The notes under the pieces were generated by a model, which saw only the letters and a program-made list of their open reading frames with translations, ran no database searches and was not told where the DNA came from. This document shows, one piece after another, positions 52,828 to 61,605 of a stretch of DNA of 64,000 bases. How positions within the stretch are numbered: position 1 is the stretch's first letter; every line of letters begins with the position of its first letter. Source of the DNA: Bacillota bacterium (GTDB taxonomy: Bacteria; Bacillota; Clostridia; Lachnospirales; Lachnospiraceae); the NCBI GenBank assembly GCA_023442465.1, contig JAEZZQ010000034.1, positions 123,843-187,842 on the forward strand, written 5' to 3'. Position numbers and translations under genes: made by a program.

Positions 52828-53931
52828 ATGAAAATAATGCCCAATCGGTTAGACAAAGGCTTTGAGATGTATCAGGAAGAGCTGGAACAAAAAACACTGG
52901 AGGTTTTACGTTCAGGCTGGTATGTCCTTGGAAACGAAGTAAAGAAATTTGAAGAGGAGTTTTCTGCTTATACAGGTGCCAAACATTGTGTAGGTCTTGC
53001 CAGTGGACTGGATGCTCTTTGGATTGCATTCAGGATATTAGGAATCGGCGTTGGTGATGAGGTAATTGTGCAGGGAAATACATATATAGCAAGTGTAATG
53101 GGTATTACCATGAATGGTGCTACTCCGGTTTTTGTGGAGCCGGATGAGTTTAATAATATAGATGCGAATAAAATTGAAAAAAAAATAACAAAAAATACGA
53201 AAGCAATTTTGGTAGTACATCTTTATGGACAGGCCTCTAATATGCATTCAATTATGCAATTGGCAGAAAAGTATGGTCTACGCTTAGTGGAAGACTGTGC
53301 CCAATCCCACGGAGCTTGTTTTAATGGTCAAATGACAGGGACTTTTGGTGATGTAGGCTGCTTTTCTTTTTATCCGTCCAAGAATCTGGGAGCTTTTGGA
53401 GATGCGGGAGCAATTGTGACCAATGATGATAAATTGGCAGAAGATTTCAGAGTATTTCGCAATTATGGAAGTGAGAAGCGCTATTATAATAAGGTAGTTG
53501 GTACTAATTCTCGCTTGGATGAATTACAGGCAGGCTTATTAAGGGTACGGTTACGACATATAAAAGAATTAACAGAAGAGAGAATTAGGCTATGCAATAA
53601 TTATTTGTCTTCTATTCATAACGAGAATATAGTCCTGCCGACAATACGCACGGGCGCTACAACAGTATGGCATCAGTTTGTGATACATTGCCATAATAGA
53701 CAGGAGTTAATTGATTACTTAAACGAAAGAGAGATAGGCACTATTATACATTATCCAATTCCCCCGCATCTATCAGAAGCATACGCATATTTGGGATTAA
53801 AAAGAGGCAGTTTTCCTATAACAGAAAAGCATGCGGATGAGGTGTTGTCTATTCCTTTATATAACGGAATGAGTGAAGAAGAACAACAATATGTGATAGA
53901 AAACATTAATGCTTTCGGTAACAAAGAATGA
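52828..53931 (+). CDS. fdtB: DegT/DnrJ/EryC1 aminotransferase (FdtB/QdtB-like)
   Basis: A 367-residue PLP enzyme that would aminate a 3-keto-6-deoxy sugar nucleotide. Lys 185 in FYPSKNLGAFGDAGAIVT is the PLP lysine; Asp 156 in VEDCAQSHGA binds the pyridine nitrogen; GLASGLDALWIA holds the phosphate loop; IHYPIPPHLSEAY is typical of sugar aminotransferases. The YPSKNLGA version fits FdtB/QdtB/TylB better than 4-aminotransferases, in agreement with the ketoisomerase upstream. GAGAAGAG precedes the ATG; the stop overlaps gtrA (ATGA). Confidence 0.9.
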   Translation: MKIMPNRLDKGFEMYQEELEQKTLEVLRSGWYVLGNEVKKFEEEFSAYTGAKHCVGLASGLDALWIAFRILGIGVGDEVIVQGNTYIASVMGITMNGATPVFVEPDEFNNIDANKIEKKITKNTKAILVVHLYGQASNMHSIMQLAEKYGLRLVEDCAQSHGACFNGQMTGTFGDVGCFSFYPSKNLGAFGDAGAIVTNDDKLAEDFRVFRNYGSEKRYYNKVVGTNSRLDELQAGLLRVRLRHIKELTEERIRLCNNYLSSIHNENIVLPTIRTGATTVWHQFVIHCHNRQELIDYLNEREIGTIIHYPIPPHLSEAYAYLGLKRGSFPITEKHADEVLSIPLYNGMSEEEQQYVIENINAFGNKE

Positions 53932-54419
53932 AAACGATGATACAAAAAATAGGAAGTATACTAGAGAACTCAATAATTTTTTTCTTTGAAAACATATTTC
54001 ATATACCGATTGATGGAGAAAAGGCAAAAAGCATTCTGCAATTTATAAAATTTGGTTGTGTAGGTGCTTCTAATACAGTTCTTCACTATATTGTATACTT
54101 ATTACTTGCCTTAATGGGCTTGCAGTATATGATTGCCAATTTTGTAGCATTTACAATTAGTGTAATAAACTCCTTTTATTGGAACAATAGGTATGTATTT
54201 AAGGATGATGGAAGGGTTAAGCGTTCTTGGATATTTACTTTTATTAAAACATATGTTTCTTATGGAGTAACAGGAATAGTACTTAACAGTATTATGCTTC
54301 ATATAGAAATTGATATTTGGGGAATAAGTAAATTAATTGCACCCATAATGAATCTTTTAATAACCATACCATTAAATTTTGTCATTAATAAGTTTTGGGC
54401 TTATAAGGAAAAGGTGTAG
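53928..54419 (+). CDS. gtrA: GtrA-like lipid-phosphate-sugar flippase
   Basis: A 163-residue protein with four helices and the GtrA marks ILQFIKFGCVGASNTVLHYI, SVINSFYWNNRYVFK and, near the end, NLLITIPLNFVINKFWAY. Members are thought to flip polyprenyl-phosphate-linked sugars made by GtrB. About 35 N-terminal residues precede the domain. With gtrB and a GT-C protein (yfhO or the gene at 49048) it completes a three-part extracellular glycosylation unit. It starts within the aminotransferase stop. Confidence 0.9.
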   Translation: MKTMIQKIGSILENSIIFFFENIFHIPIDGEKAKSILQFIKFGCVGASNTVLHYIVYLLLALMGLQYMIANFVAFTISVINSFYWNNRYVFKDDGRVKRSWIFTFIKTYVSYGVTGIVLNSIMLHIEIDIWGISKLIAPIMNLLITIPLNFVINKFWAYKEKV

Positions 54420-54586
54420 TCGCACTAAATTATTGATATTTTGGCATAATTAGTATATAGTAATGTTTGAGCAAGGCTTTCCAATATATCAATCTTCTGA
54501 ATTAATTATTATAATTGCTTCATCCAGAGAAAAAATATAAATAAGAAACCTTTAGACATGATATAAAATGTTAATATTTTGGCAGA

Positions 54587-54595
54587 TGATATAAT
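54587..54595 (+). promoter_or_regulatory. Extended -10 promoter element before gmd
   Basis: TGATATAAT at 54587-54595 equals the element at 50796-50804. The expected -35 position is poor (AATGTT). Transcription would start close to 54602, leaving about 20 bases of leader; GAGG lies 11 bases before the ATG. The 200-base gap also contains two copies of ATATTTTGGCA (near 54438 and 54575). Confidence 0.45.
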
Positions 54596-54621
54596 TAAAA
54601 TATAAATGAGGTACCTAAAAA

Positions 54622-55653
54622 ATGAAAAACGCATTAATTACCGGAATTACCGGACAAGACGGCTCTTACTTAGCGGAGCTATTATTAGAAAAGGGATACA
54701 ATGTATATGGTCTTATGCGCCGTAAGTCGGTAGTGGATTATGGTAATGTTGAACATATTAAGGACAAGATTCATTTCATATATGCAGATATGACGGATAT
54801 AGTATCCCTAATCAACGCCATGAAGGTATCACAGGCGGATGAAGTATATAATCTTGCTGCTCAATCCTTTGTGGCTACCTCGTGGGAGCAGCCTTTGGCA
54901 ACAGCGGAAATAGATGCGGTGGGAGTTACGAATATGCTGGAGGCTATTCGCCTGATAAACTCTTCCTGTAGATTTTATCAGGCATCCACTTCCGAGATGT
55001 TTGGTTTGGTTCAAGCGATTCCGCAGTGCGAGACAACGCAGTTTTACCCTAGGAGCCCCTATGGAGTTGCAAAGTTATACGGACATTGGATTACTAAGAA
55101 CTATAGAGAAAGTTATGACTTATATGCATGTAGCGGCATTCTTTTCAATCATGAAAGTGAAAGAAGAGGGAAAGAATTCGTTACCCGTAAGATTACCGAT
55201 GCAGTTGCAAGGATTAAGCATGGGTTACAGGACTGTTTGGAATTAGGGAATATGGACTCTAAGCGTGATTGGGGACATTCCAAGGATTATGTTTATGCTA
55301 TGTGGTTGATGCTTCAGCAGGAACAGGCAGATGATTATGTAATAGCTACGAATGAAACAAGAACTGTTAGGGAATTTGTCGAGGTTGCATTTAATAAAGT
55401 TGGTATAGAAATTGAATGGTCTGGACAAGGTGTAGATGAAATTGGTAAAGATAAAAAAAGCGGAAACATACTTGTAAAAGTGAATAAGGACTTCTTCCGT
55501 CCGGCAGAAGTTGATATTTTATTGGGCAATCCGCAAAAGGCAGAGGAAGAACTGGGATGGGAGCGCCAGATTTCTTTTGATGAACTGGTGGAGCGCATGG
55601 TAAAGAATGATATGCTTTTAGTAGCGAAAGAAGTTGCTATTGTAAATTTGTAA
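54622..55653 (+). CDS. gmd: GDP-mannose 4,6-dehydratase
   Basis: A 343-residue short-chain dehydrogenase-type enzyme that turns GDP-mannose into GDP-4-keto-6-deoxymannose. NADP loop TGITGQDGSYLAELLL and RRKS at the N-terminus; catalytic Thr 123 and Glu 125 in ASTSEMFG; Tyr 147 and Lys 151 in SPYGVAKLYGHW; FNHESERRGKEFVTRKIT and the C-terminal RPAEVDILLGNPQKAEEELG complete the family pattern. Length is normal. The next gene is the matching 4-reductase. The product could also feed a GDP-fucose synthase elsewhere, and the GT11 enzymes in this locus. Confidence 0.95.
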   Translation: MKNALITGITGQDGSYLAELLLEKGYNVYGLMRRKSVVDYGNVEHIKDKIHFIYADMTDIVSLINAMKVSQADEVYNLAAQSFVATSWEQPLATAEIDAVGVTNMLEAIRLINSSCRFYQASTSEMFGLVQAIPQCETTQFYPRSPYGVAKLYGHWITKNYRESYDLYACSGILFNHESERRGKEFVTRKITDAVARIKHGLQDCLELGNMDSKRDWGHSKDYVYAMWLMLQQEQADDYVIATNETRTVREFVEVAFNKVGIEIEWSGQGVDEIGKDKKSGNILVKVNKDFFRPAEVDILLGNPQKAEEELGWERQISFDELVERMVKNDMLLVAKEVAIVNL

Positions 55654-55674
55654 ACTATCAAGATAAAATTGGAG

Positions 55675-55704
55675 AAGGGAATTCTATATAAGGATTCCCT
55701 TTTA
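55675..55704 (+). terminator. Hairpin with short T-run between gmd and rmd
   Basis: AAGGGAATTC (55675-55684) pairs with GGATTCCCTT (55692-55701) with one T-G wobble and a 7-base loop; TTTAT follows. It has the form of a weak intrinsic terminator or attenuator. It occupies most of the 62-base gap between two genes of one pathway, and the only good purine-rich sequence before rmd (GGAGAAGGGA) is partly inside the stem. Confidence 0.6.
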
Positions 55705-55715
55705 TGGTATAAGCG

Positions 55716-56657
55716 ATGAAAAAAGCATTGATTATAGGGGCATCAGGATTTGTAGGCGGTTATCTAGCAGGGCATCTTCTGGATGAGTACAATATGGAAG
55801 TGCATGTTACAAAACTTCCGTATCAACATATTGAAGATAAAAGTGTAAAGAAATATGATTTGGATATTTTAGAGAAGGAAGAAATAGTCTCTCTTTTGTT
55901 TGAAATACGTCCAGATTATATCTTTCATTTGGCTGCACAAAGTTCGGTAGGCACTGCATGGAAAAATCCAGGGTTAACGATTGACATAAATATTAAAGGC
56001 AGCGTCAATGTGATGGATGCCGTAAGGGAGCTTTATTATAAGCCTCGGGTTTTATTAATTGGATCAGGAGAAGAATATGGACATATAAAACCGGATGAGA
56101 TTCCGATTGGAGAGGAAACGATGATTCGTCCCGGAAATATTTATGCGGCAACCAAGGTATGCCAAAATATGATTGGCAGCATTTATGCTCGGGCATATGA
56201 TATGGAAATTATGATGGTACGTGCCTTTAATCATATAGGACCGACGCAGGCTCCGATTTTTGTAGTATCGGATTTTTGTAAGCAGGTAGCCGAAATCGAA
56301 AAGGGAATGCGAGAGCCCATAATGTACGTGGGGAATCTTGATTCTATGCGGGATTTTACAGATGTGCGTGACGTAGTTAGGGCATATGCGTTGTTAATGG
56401 AAAACGGAAAAACGGGAGAAACATATAATGTTGGCAGTGGACATGCTGTGGCAATAAGAGAAATATTGGAGCTAGTAATATCCTTATCAGATAAAGACAT
56501 AAAAGTAGAAATTGATCAAAATAAGATACGGCCGGTGGATGTTCCCATTATAGAGGCGGATATAGCAAAAATAAAGGAGCTTACAGGTTGGGTGCCTAAA
56601 ATTCCTTTACAGCAGACCATTAAGGAAACATTAAATTATTGGAGGGAAAGGGTGTAA
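55716..56657 (+). CDS. rmd: GDP-6-deoxy-D-mannose reductase
   Basis: A 313-residue reductase that makes GDP-D-rhamnose from the gmd product. N-terminal loop IIGASGFVGGYLAGHLL; HLAAQSSVGTAWKNP; Tyr 143 and Lys 147 in GNIYAATKVCQN; RAFNHIGPTQAPIFVVSDF and VGNLDSMRDFTDVRDVVRAY are close to characterised Rmd proteins, whereas GDP-fucose synthases differ in this region. No clear ribosome binding site outside the hairpin described above. D-rhamnose is therefore expected in one of the polymers made by this locus. Confidence 0.9.
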   Translation: MKKALIIGASGFVGGYLAGHLLDEYNMEVHVTKLPYQHIEDKSVKKYDLDILEKEEIVSLLFEIRPDYIFHLAAQSSVGTAWKNPGLTIDINIKGSVNVMDAVRELYYKPRVLLIGSGEEYGHIKPDEIPIGEETMIRPGNIYAATKVCQNMIGSIYARAYDMEIMMVRAFNHIGPTQAPIFVVSDFCKQVAEIEKGMREPIMYVGNLDSMRDFTDVRDVVRAYALLMENGKTGETYNVGSGHAVAIREILELVISLSDKDIKVEIDQNKIRPVDVPIIEADIAKIKELTGWVPKIPLQQTIKETLNYWRERV

Positions 56658-56668
56658 GGAAGGGGCTT

Positions 56669-57556
56669 ATGAATACAAATAATACGCTATTTACAACTAA
56701 CGGAGTGACAGATTCTAATAGAATATTGCATACGCCGGGGGTTTTTGCCAAAAAAAATCTTTTATATATACAAGAAGTTGGAAAACTCAAAAGTCTCCAG
56801 CCTCATAAATCACAACGGGAAAATCTTGATTCATATTTATTTTTAAGCGTATTAAGTGGTGAAGGTACAATATCTATTAATGGAAGTGATTATGAAGTAA
56901 AAAAAGGGGATTGTGCGTTTATAAACTGCAAAAATATTTATGCTCATGAAAGCAGTGAAAAGAAACCGTGGGAATTAATGTGGGTGCATTTTAATGGGAA
57001 TATTGTTAGCTCATACTTTGAAGTGTTTAGTGAGCATAATCAGGGGTGTGGTATCTTTAAGCCGGCCAGTCTAACGGAAGTTAGAGATATTATAGATAAT
57101 CTTATGAATTGCCAGAAAGAAAAAGATTTTAAATCGGAATTGCTAAGCGGGGAATATTTACTTCAATTGATTAATTTTTGTCTGATTTCGGTAATGCACC
57201 AGGAAAAGGAAGAGCATGAAACATACAGAGCTATTTGTAAGGAAATCAGGGAATATATTAACGAGCATTATCAGGAGAAAGAGATTGTTCAAGGATTGAG
57301 CAAGAAGTACAATATGAAGGAAGAGGAGCTTGATTCTTATTTCCAAAAGATGTATGGTATTGCTCTAAGAGATTATATTATAAATAGACGCTTTACGGCG
57401 GCAAAGGAACTTCTCAGATTTACGATAAAGCCGATGGAAAAAGTAATGGAGGAATCGGGAATTAGAAGCGAAGATTTATTTTATAAGCTTTTTCAGGACA
57501 GTGAAGGAATGACTGCTGAGGAATATCGTATGAAATGGTCCCAATGGGTTAAATGA
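56669..57556 (+). CDS. AraC-family transcriptional regulator
   Basis: A 295-residue regulator. Residues up to about 170 form an AraC-type cupin (SVLSGEGTISINGSDYEVK, KGDCAFINCKNIYAHES, ELMWVHFNG), and residues about 195-295 a double helix-turn-helix (IREYINEHYQEKEIVQGLS, ALRDYIINRRFTAAKELL, KVMEESGIRSEDLFYKLF). The start at 56669 has GGAAGG a few bases upstream; a reading from 56639 overlaps rmd. It is the only DNA-binding regulator in the window and lies in the same direction as the glycan genes, so it may answer to a sugar and control part of the locus. Its target is unknown. Confidence 0.88.
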   Translation: MNTNNTLFTTNGVTDSNRILHTPGVFAKKNLLYIQEVGKLKSLQPHKSQRENLDSYLFLSVLSGEGTISINGSDYEVKKGDCAFINCKNIYAHESSEKKPWELMWVHFNGNIVSSYFEVFSEHNQGCGIFKPASLTEVRDIIDNLMNCQKEKDFKSELLSGEYLLQLINFCLISVMHQEKEEHETYRAICKEIREYINEHYQEKEIVQGLSKKYNMKEEELDSYFQKMYGIALRDYIINRRFTAAKELLRFTIKPMEKVMEESGIRSEDLFYKLFQDSEGMTAEEYRMKWSQWVK

Positions 57557-57611
57557 TGTAAAATACAGATTTTCAAGAGGGAGAAATGTGATATACACAC
57601 ATTAAGATAAG

Positions 57612-59099
57612 ATGCTATTTAATTCACTTTCGTTTATTGGGTTTTTCTTAATTGCCGTAATTACCTTTTTGGTTATTCCCAAAAAATTAAGATGTTTTTG
57701 GTTGGTTTTACTTAGCTATTATTATTACATGATTTGGAACCCTAAGTATGCAATACTTTTAACATTTTCAACCGTTCTTACATATTTTGGGGGAAGGCTG
57801 CTGAATTACGATTCTATAAGCAGTAAAGTGCGGATTAAAAAGATAGTCATAACTCTATGTTGTCTTATCAACATAGGGTTATTGGTGTTTTTCAAGTATG
57901 CACAATTCTTGATTGGAAATCTTAATCTATTGTTCCAAAAGTTTGGCTTTGAAAATATAGGATTATCCGCTGAATTTATAATGACTATTGGTATCTCGTT
58001 TTACACATTTCAGTCACTGGGGTATTTAATCGATGTATACAGAAATGAAATTCCAGCAGAGAAGAATTTTTTAAAGCTCACATTATTAATTTCTTTTTTT
58101 CCCAAATTACTTTCAGGCCCGATAGAACCATCCAAAGATTTTTTGGAGCAGATTAACAATATAGAAAAAATAAGGGGATGGGATTATAGAAGAGTGGCGA
58201 ACGGATTAGTGCTTATGCTATGGGGATTTTTTGTAAAAATGGTCATTGCAGACAGAAGCGCAATATTAGTCAATACGGTCTTTGATTCCTATATGTCATA
58301 TTATTCTGTAGAATTATTTGTTGCAGCTGTTGTATATTCTATCCAAATTTACTGTGATTTTATGAGTTATTCGACGGTGGCGCTGGGCGCTGCTCAAGTG
58401 TTAGGCTTTTCTATAACAGACAACTTTAATACGCCTTATTTCTCAAAATCTATAAAAGAGTTTTGGAGAAGATGGCATATATCTTTAAGTCTGTGGCTTA
58501 GGAACTATCTTTATATTCCATTAGGAGGAAGCAGATGCTCCAAGGCAAGAAAGTATTTAAATTTAATGATTACCTTTTTGGTTTCTGGATTATGGCATGG
58601 GGCAAATTGGACATATGTAGCATGGGGCGGAATTCATGGATTATACCAGGTAATTGGTGATGTTCTTTCTCCGCTTAAGAAAAGGGTGACTGTTCACATG
58701 AATACACAATGTTTTAGTTATAGACTGGGAAGTGTGGTAATAACCTTTTTATTGACTACATTTGCATGGATATTCTTCAGATCCTCAACCATAAATGATG
58801 GATGTTATTATATTAAAAGAATGTTTCTTAAAATTGATTTATGGGCACTATCGGATGGAACTCTTTATACACTTGGGTTAGACAGAATAGAAATGAACAT
58901 TTTGGTAGTAGGATTAGCAGTACTGCTTTTTGTTGATTTACTAAGGTATTTAAAAAATAAGAAAATTGATGCGTTTTTGGAAAATCAGAATTTATGGTTT
59001 CGTTGGGGAGCGATTTTTGCATTGATATTTGCCATAATTATTTTTGGAAAGTATGGAGCAAATTTTGATGCTCAACAATTTATATATTTCCAATTTTAA
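57612..59099 (+). CDS. MBOAT membrane O-acyltransferase (second copy)
   Basis: A 495-residue AlgI/DltB-like enzyme of the same type as 24274-25755. Opening MLFNSLSFIGFFLIAVITFL; FFPKLLSGPIEPS; FWRRWHISLSLWLRNYLYIP with His 289; SGLWHGANWTYVAWG with the catalytic His 329. About ten helices. The two copies share the family blocks but differ widely elsewhere, so they are old paralogues with perhaps different acceptors. No strong ribosome binding site is seen right before the ATG. The SGNH partner follows 41 bases on. Confidence 0.92.
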   Translation: MLFNSLSFIGFFLIAVITFLVIPKKLRCFWLVLLSYYYYMIWNPKYAILLTFSTVLTYFGGRLLNYDSISSKVRIKKIVITLCCLINIGLLVFFKYAQFLIGNLNLLFQKFGFENIGLSAEFIMTIGISFYTFQSLGYLIDVYRNEIPAEKNFLKLTLLISFFPKLLSGPIEPSKDFLEQINNIEKIRGWDYRRVANGLVLMLWGFFVKMVIADRSAILVNTVFDSYMSYYSVELFVAAVVYSIQIYCDFMSYSTVALGAAQVLGFSITDNFNTPYFSKSIKEFWRRWHISLSLWLRNYLYIPLGGSRCSKARKYLNLMITFLVSGLWHGANWTYVAWGGIHGLYQVIGDVLSPLKKRVTVHMNTQCFSYRLGSVVITFLLTTFAWIFFRSSTINDGCYYIKRMFLKIDLWALSDGTLYTLGLDRIEMNILVVGLAVLLFVDLLRYLKNKKIDAFLENQNLWFRWGAIFALIFAIIIFGKYGANFDAQQFIYFQF

Positions 59100-59140
59100 G
59101 TTACATAGGGGTATGAGAGGGAGAGTCACAGGGGGTAAAT

Positions 59141-60574
59141 ATGCAAAAGAATATAATAAGATTCTGTTTTTTTTCCGCTATCATGATAAGTTTTTTCTAT
59201 ATTACTTATAATGTGTATTGCTTTAAGTATGGCGATGGCATATATAGTTTAAAAAAATTCTATGAATTAGAAAAAAACCAGATAGATGTTCTGGTGCTGG
59301 GAAGCAGTCATGCCTATGAGGATATTAATCCGGCAGTATTATGGGATGAGCATGGTATTGCGGCATATGATTTATGTGGTTCCATACAACCGTTATGGAA
59401 TACTTATTACTACTTGAAGGAGGCGCTGAAAACACAAACGCCAAGACTGATTATTTTAGAGGCATATACAACGACATTTGCCGACGAATATAGCAATGAT
59501 AGTAGAATTATAAAAAATACCTATGGGCTAAAGCCTTCTTTGGATAAAATAAAAGCGATAGGAACAAGTTCGCCGGTTGAGAGACAGAAGGAGTTTTTAT
59601 TGGAATTTACACAATATCATACTCGTTATAAAGAGCTAACAATGGCTGATTTCGTTAAGGGTCAAGGGAATAATCTATATGAGGATTGGAAAGGATTTGG
59701 CTGCAACATGGAGACTGTTGGGTTTGCCAAGCCGAATGTGCGTGGGGTAACCGAGATAGGAGAGATGTCTGAAAAGACAGAAGAATATTATGTAAAAGTA
59801 TTGAGACTGGCAAATGAAAATGGTATACCTGTTTTGGTAATAGTGAGTCCATATGCAGACATTACCATTGCTGATCAATGCATATACAACCGCGCAGCCG
59901 TTATTGCAGAGGAAGAAGGCGCATTGTTCTATAATTTTAATAGTGATTATGATGAGATAGGTTTAGATTTCACAACGGATATGGCGGATGGCAGCCACTT
60001 GAACTATATTGGAAATCAAAAGTTTACAAGATATCTAGGAAAATTTTTAGATGGGAATTATGATGATCTTTTGATTGACAGAAGAGGAGATGCGGCATAC
60101 GCTTCCTGGGAAAGAAACTCCGAATACTTTCAGCAACAGCTTTACAACCAAAGAGTAAAAAATTGTACGTCCGGTATCGAATTAATTAAATTATTGCATA
60201 ATGATAATTATATTTCAGTTGTTTCTATGAAGGGTGTAAATCTATCTAAAGAAATTTGGGAAGAGGGTCTTTCGTTGTCTGAGATAGAAGACGATCACCT
60301 GGAGAATTCGGTCTGGATTTTAGAAAGTAATAGAATTATGGAGCGCTTGAAGCCTGCGGATAAGGAATATTATCATATGGAATTAGCTGCATTTTCTGAT
60401 TTGGTTGTGAGACTAGGCGGGAATGCAGAGGGTGGAAACCAAATCATATATAATAGATTGGATTATTCAAAGGCGCCAAATGGAGTAAATATCTTTATCT
60501 ATGATAAGAAGACTGGCAGTGTGGTTGATTCTGTATGGCTGGATATAGAGAATAATTTAGGGTGTGTAAGATAA
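59141..60574 (+). CDS. SGNH-type acyltransferase partner (second copy)
   Basis: A 477-residue protein with one N-terminal membrane helix (residues about 8-27) and an outward SGNH domain. Nucleophile block IDVLVLGSSHAYEDINPAVL (Gly 54, Ser 55/56, His 57) and the Asp/His block MADGSHLNYIGNQKF are intact. It corresponds to the protein at 25766-27088 (LGSSH…INPAVL is nearly identical). A beta-rich C-terminal tail of about 150 residues follows. It is expected to work with the MBOAT before it in acylating a glycan on the cell surface. Confidence 0.85.
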   Translation: MQKNIIRFCFFSAIMISFFYITYNVYCFKYGDGIYSLKKFYELEKNQIDVLVLGSSHAYEDINPAVLWDEHGIAAYDLCGSIQPLWNTYYYLKEALKTQTPRLIILEAYTTTFADEYSNDSRIIKNTYGLKPSLDKIKAIGTSSPVERQKEFLLEFTQYHTRYKELTMADFVKGQGNNLYEDWKGFGCNMETVGFAKPNVRGVTEIGEMSEKTEEYYVKVLRLANENGIPVLVIVSPYADITIADQCIYNRAAVIAEEEGALFYNFNSDYDEIGLDFTTDMADGSHLNYIGNQKFTRYLGKFLDGNYDDLLIDRRGDAAYASWERNSEYFQQQLYNQRVKNCTSGIELIKLLHNDNYISVVSMKGVNLSKEIWEEGLSLSEIEDDHLENSVWILESNRIMERLKPADKEYYHMELAAFSDLVVRLGGNAEGGNQIIYNRLDYSKAPNGVNIFIYDKKTGSVVDSVWLDIENNLGCVR

Positions 60575-60580
60575 ATTAAT

Positions 60581-61159
60581 ATGTGTGGAAGATATTATAT
60601 TGAGGATGAATTGATAAATGAAATAGAGGAAATAGTAACAGAGCTAGATGATAAGATAAACTTTAAAGGCGATGTTTTTCCAACCAATACAGTGCCTGTA
60701 ATTTATGGAGATCAGGAGTCTCTGATGCTATCCGGTATGATATGGGGATTTCCTCATTACAATGGAAAAGGAGTCATCATTAATGCTAGATGTGAATCAG
60801 TAAAGACGAAGAGAACTTTTAGGGACTCTGCTTTGCATAAACGCTGCATTATTCCTGCTACCGGGTTCTATGAATGGGATAAGGAGAAGAACAAGGTTCG
60901 CTTTGAAAGAAAGGATAGAAATATTTTATATATGGCTGGGATATGGAAATCATATGAAGATGCCAAGCGGTTTGTCATACTAACAACGAGGGCCAATGAA
61001 TCTGTCCGGAACGTACATGAACGCATGCCATTATTATTAGAGAGGAGCGAGTTAGAGAATTGGTTATTCGAAAACGAGTTTGTGGACTTGGCTATACAAA
61101 AAATTCCGTCTCAGCTCAATCAAATAAGAGACTATGAACAATCCAGATTACCATTTTAG
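60581..61159 (+). CDS. SRAP (HMCES/YedK-type) abasic-site protein
   Basis: A 192-residue SOS response-associated peptidase-like protein. Cys 2 (MCGRYY) is the residue that traps abasic sites in DNA after Met removal; NARCESVKTKRTF, the Glu in ATGFYEWD and the His in VHERMPLLLE complete the active site. Length is normal. It has no link to glycan synthesis and begins six bases after the last acyltransferase gene, so it marks the end of the polysaccharide locus. It is the last complete plus-strand gene that I can support. Confidence 0.95.
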   Translation: MCGRYYIEDELINEIEEIVTELDDKINFKGDVFPTNTVPVIYGDQESLMLSGMIWGFPHYNGKGVIINARCESVKTKRTFRDSALHKRCIIPATGFYEWDKEKNKVRFERKDRNILYMAGIWKSYEDAKRFVILTTRANESVRNVHERMPLLLERSELENWLFENEFVDLAIQKIPSQLNQIRDYEQSRLPF

Positions 61160-61261
61160 TACTATTATAATTAGCTTATGAATGATGGTTTTTCCACTAA
61201 GGTATTTACTTTTAAAAACTGATTTTTAAGCGGTCTATATCTTGGAGCCGGCGGAGGTGAT

Positions 61262-61423
61262 ATGTATAAACGTTATGGAGTCATACTTGTAAAATCTATT
61301 TCTGCTAAGAAATATAAGATCAGGACTAAAGAATCTATTCCTAAGGTCTTAAAAGTGCTTTTACTGTGTCTTAGTATTGCCGAATCACGATTTGCGGGAG
61401 CGTCCTTCGGAAGTTTTTACTGA
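61262..61423 (+). CDS. Possible 53-residue small ORF with strong ribosome binding site
   Basis: An ATG at 61262 directly follows CGGAGGTGAT, a near-perfect Shine-Dalgarno sequence, and the frame is open for 53 residues (MYKRYGVILVKSISAKKYKI onward, ending FGSFY). Against this, a different frame of the same bases carries the coding-like stretch LRERPSEVFTDILEESCKN, which suggests decayed DNA. No family recognised. The rest of 61160-61498 shows nothing. Confidence 0.25.
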   Translation: MYKRYGVILVKSISAKKYKIRTKESIPKVLKVLLLCLSIAESRFAGASFGSFY

Positions 61424-61498
61424 TATACTGGAGGAATCATGTAAAAATTTAAGTTCAATTGAAGGAATGTAGATGGATAATGATTATATAAAGGACAA

Positions 61499-61535
61499 GG
61501 GCTTTCTCAAGTCATTTTATGACTTTTGGAAGCCC
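61499..61535. repeat. Hairpin element, copy 1
   Basis: A 37-base inverted repeat with core AAGTCAT-TTT-ATGACTT and outer arms GGGCTT / AAGCCC. A second copy with longer arms is at 63145-63189, and about 70 bases to the right of each copy are also alike (GTAATTATCAATTTATAAAAG here against GTAATTGTCAATTAATAAAGG there, with differences). Each lies on the 3' side of a minus-strand collagen-like gene or remnant, as a terminator would. Confidence 0.6.
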
Positions 61536-61605
61536 TAGTAATTATCAATTTATAAAAGTAAATATTATTATCTTCAGCATCTGCTGGGATTAATAGTGGG
61601 GGATG

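Noticed and set aside
54571..54605. Alternative promoter TTGGCA-N16-TATAAA before gmd
   Set aside because: Transcription would start at or inside the ribosome binding site, too close to the start codon.
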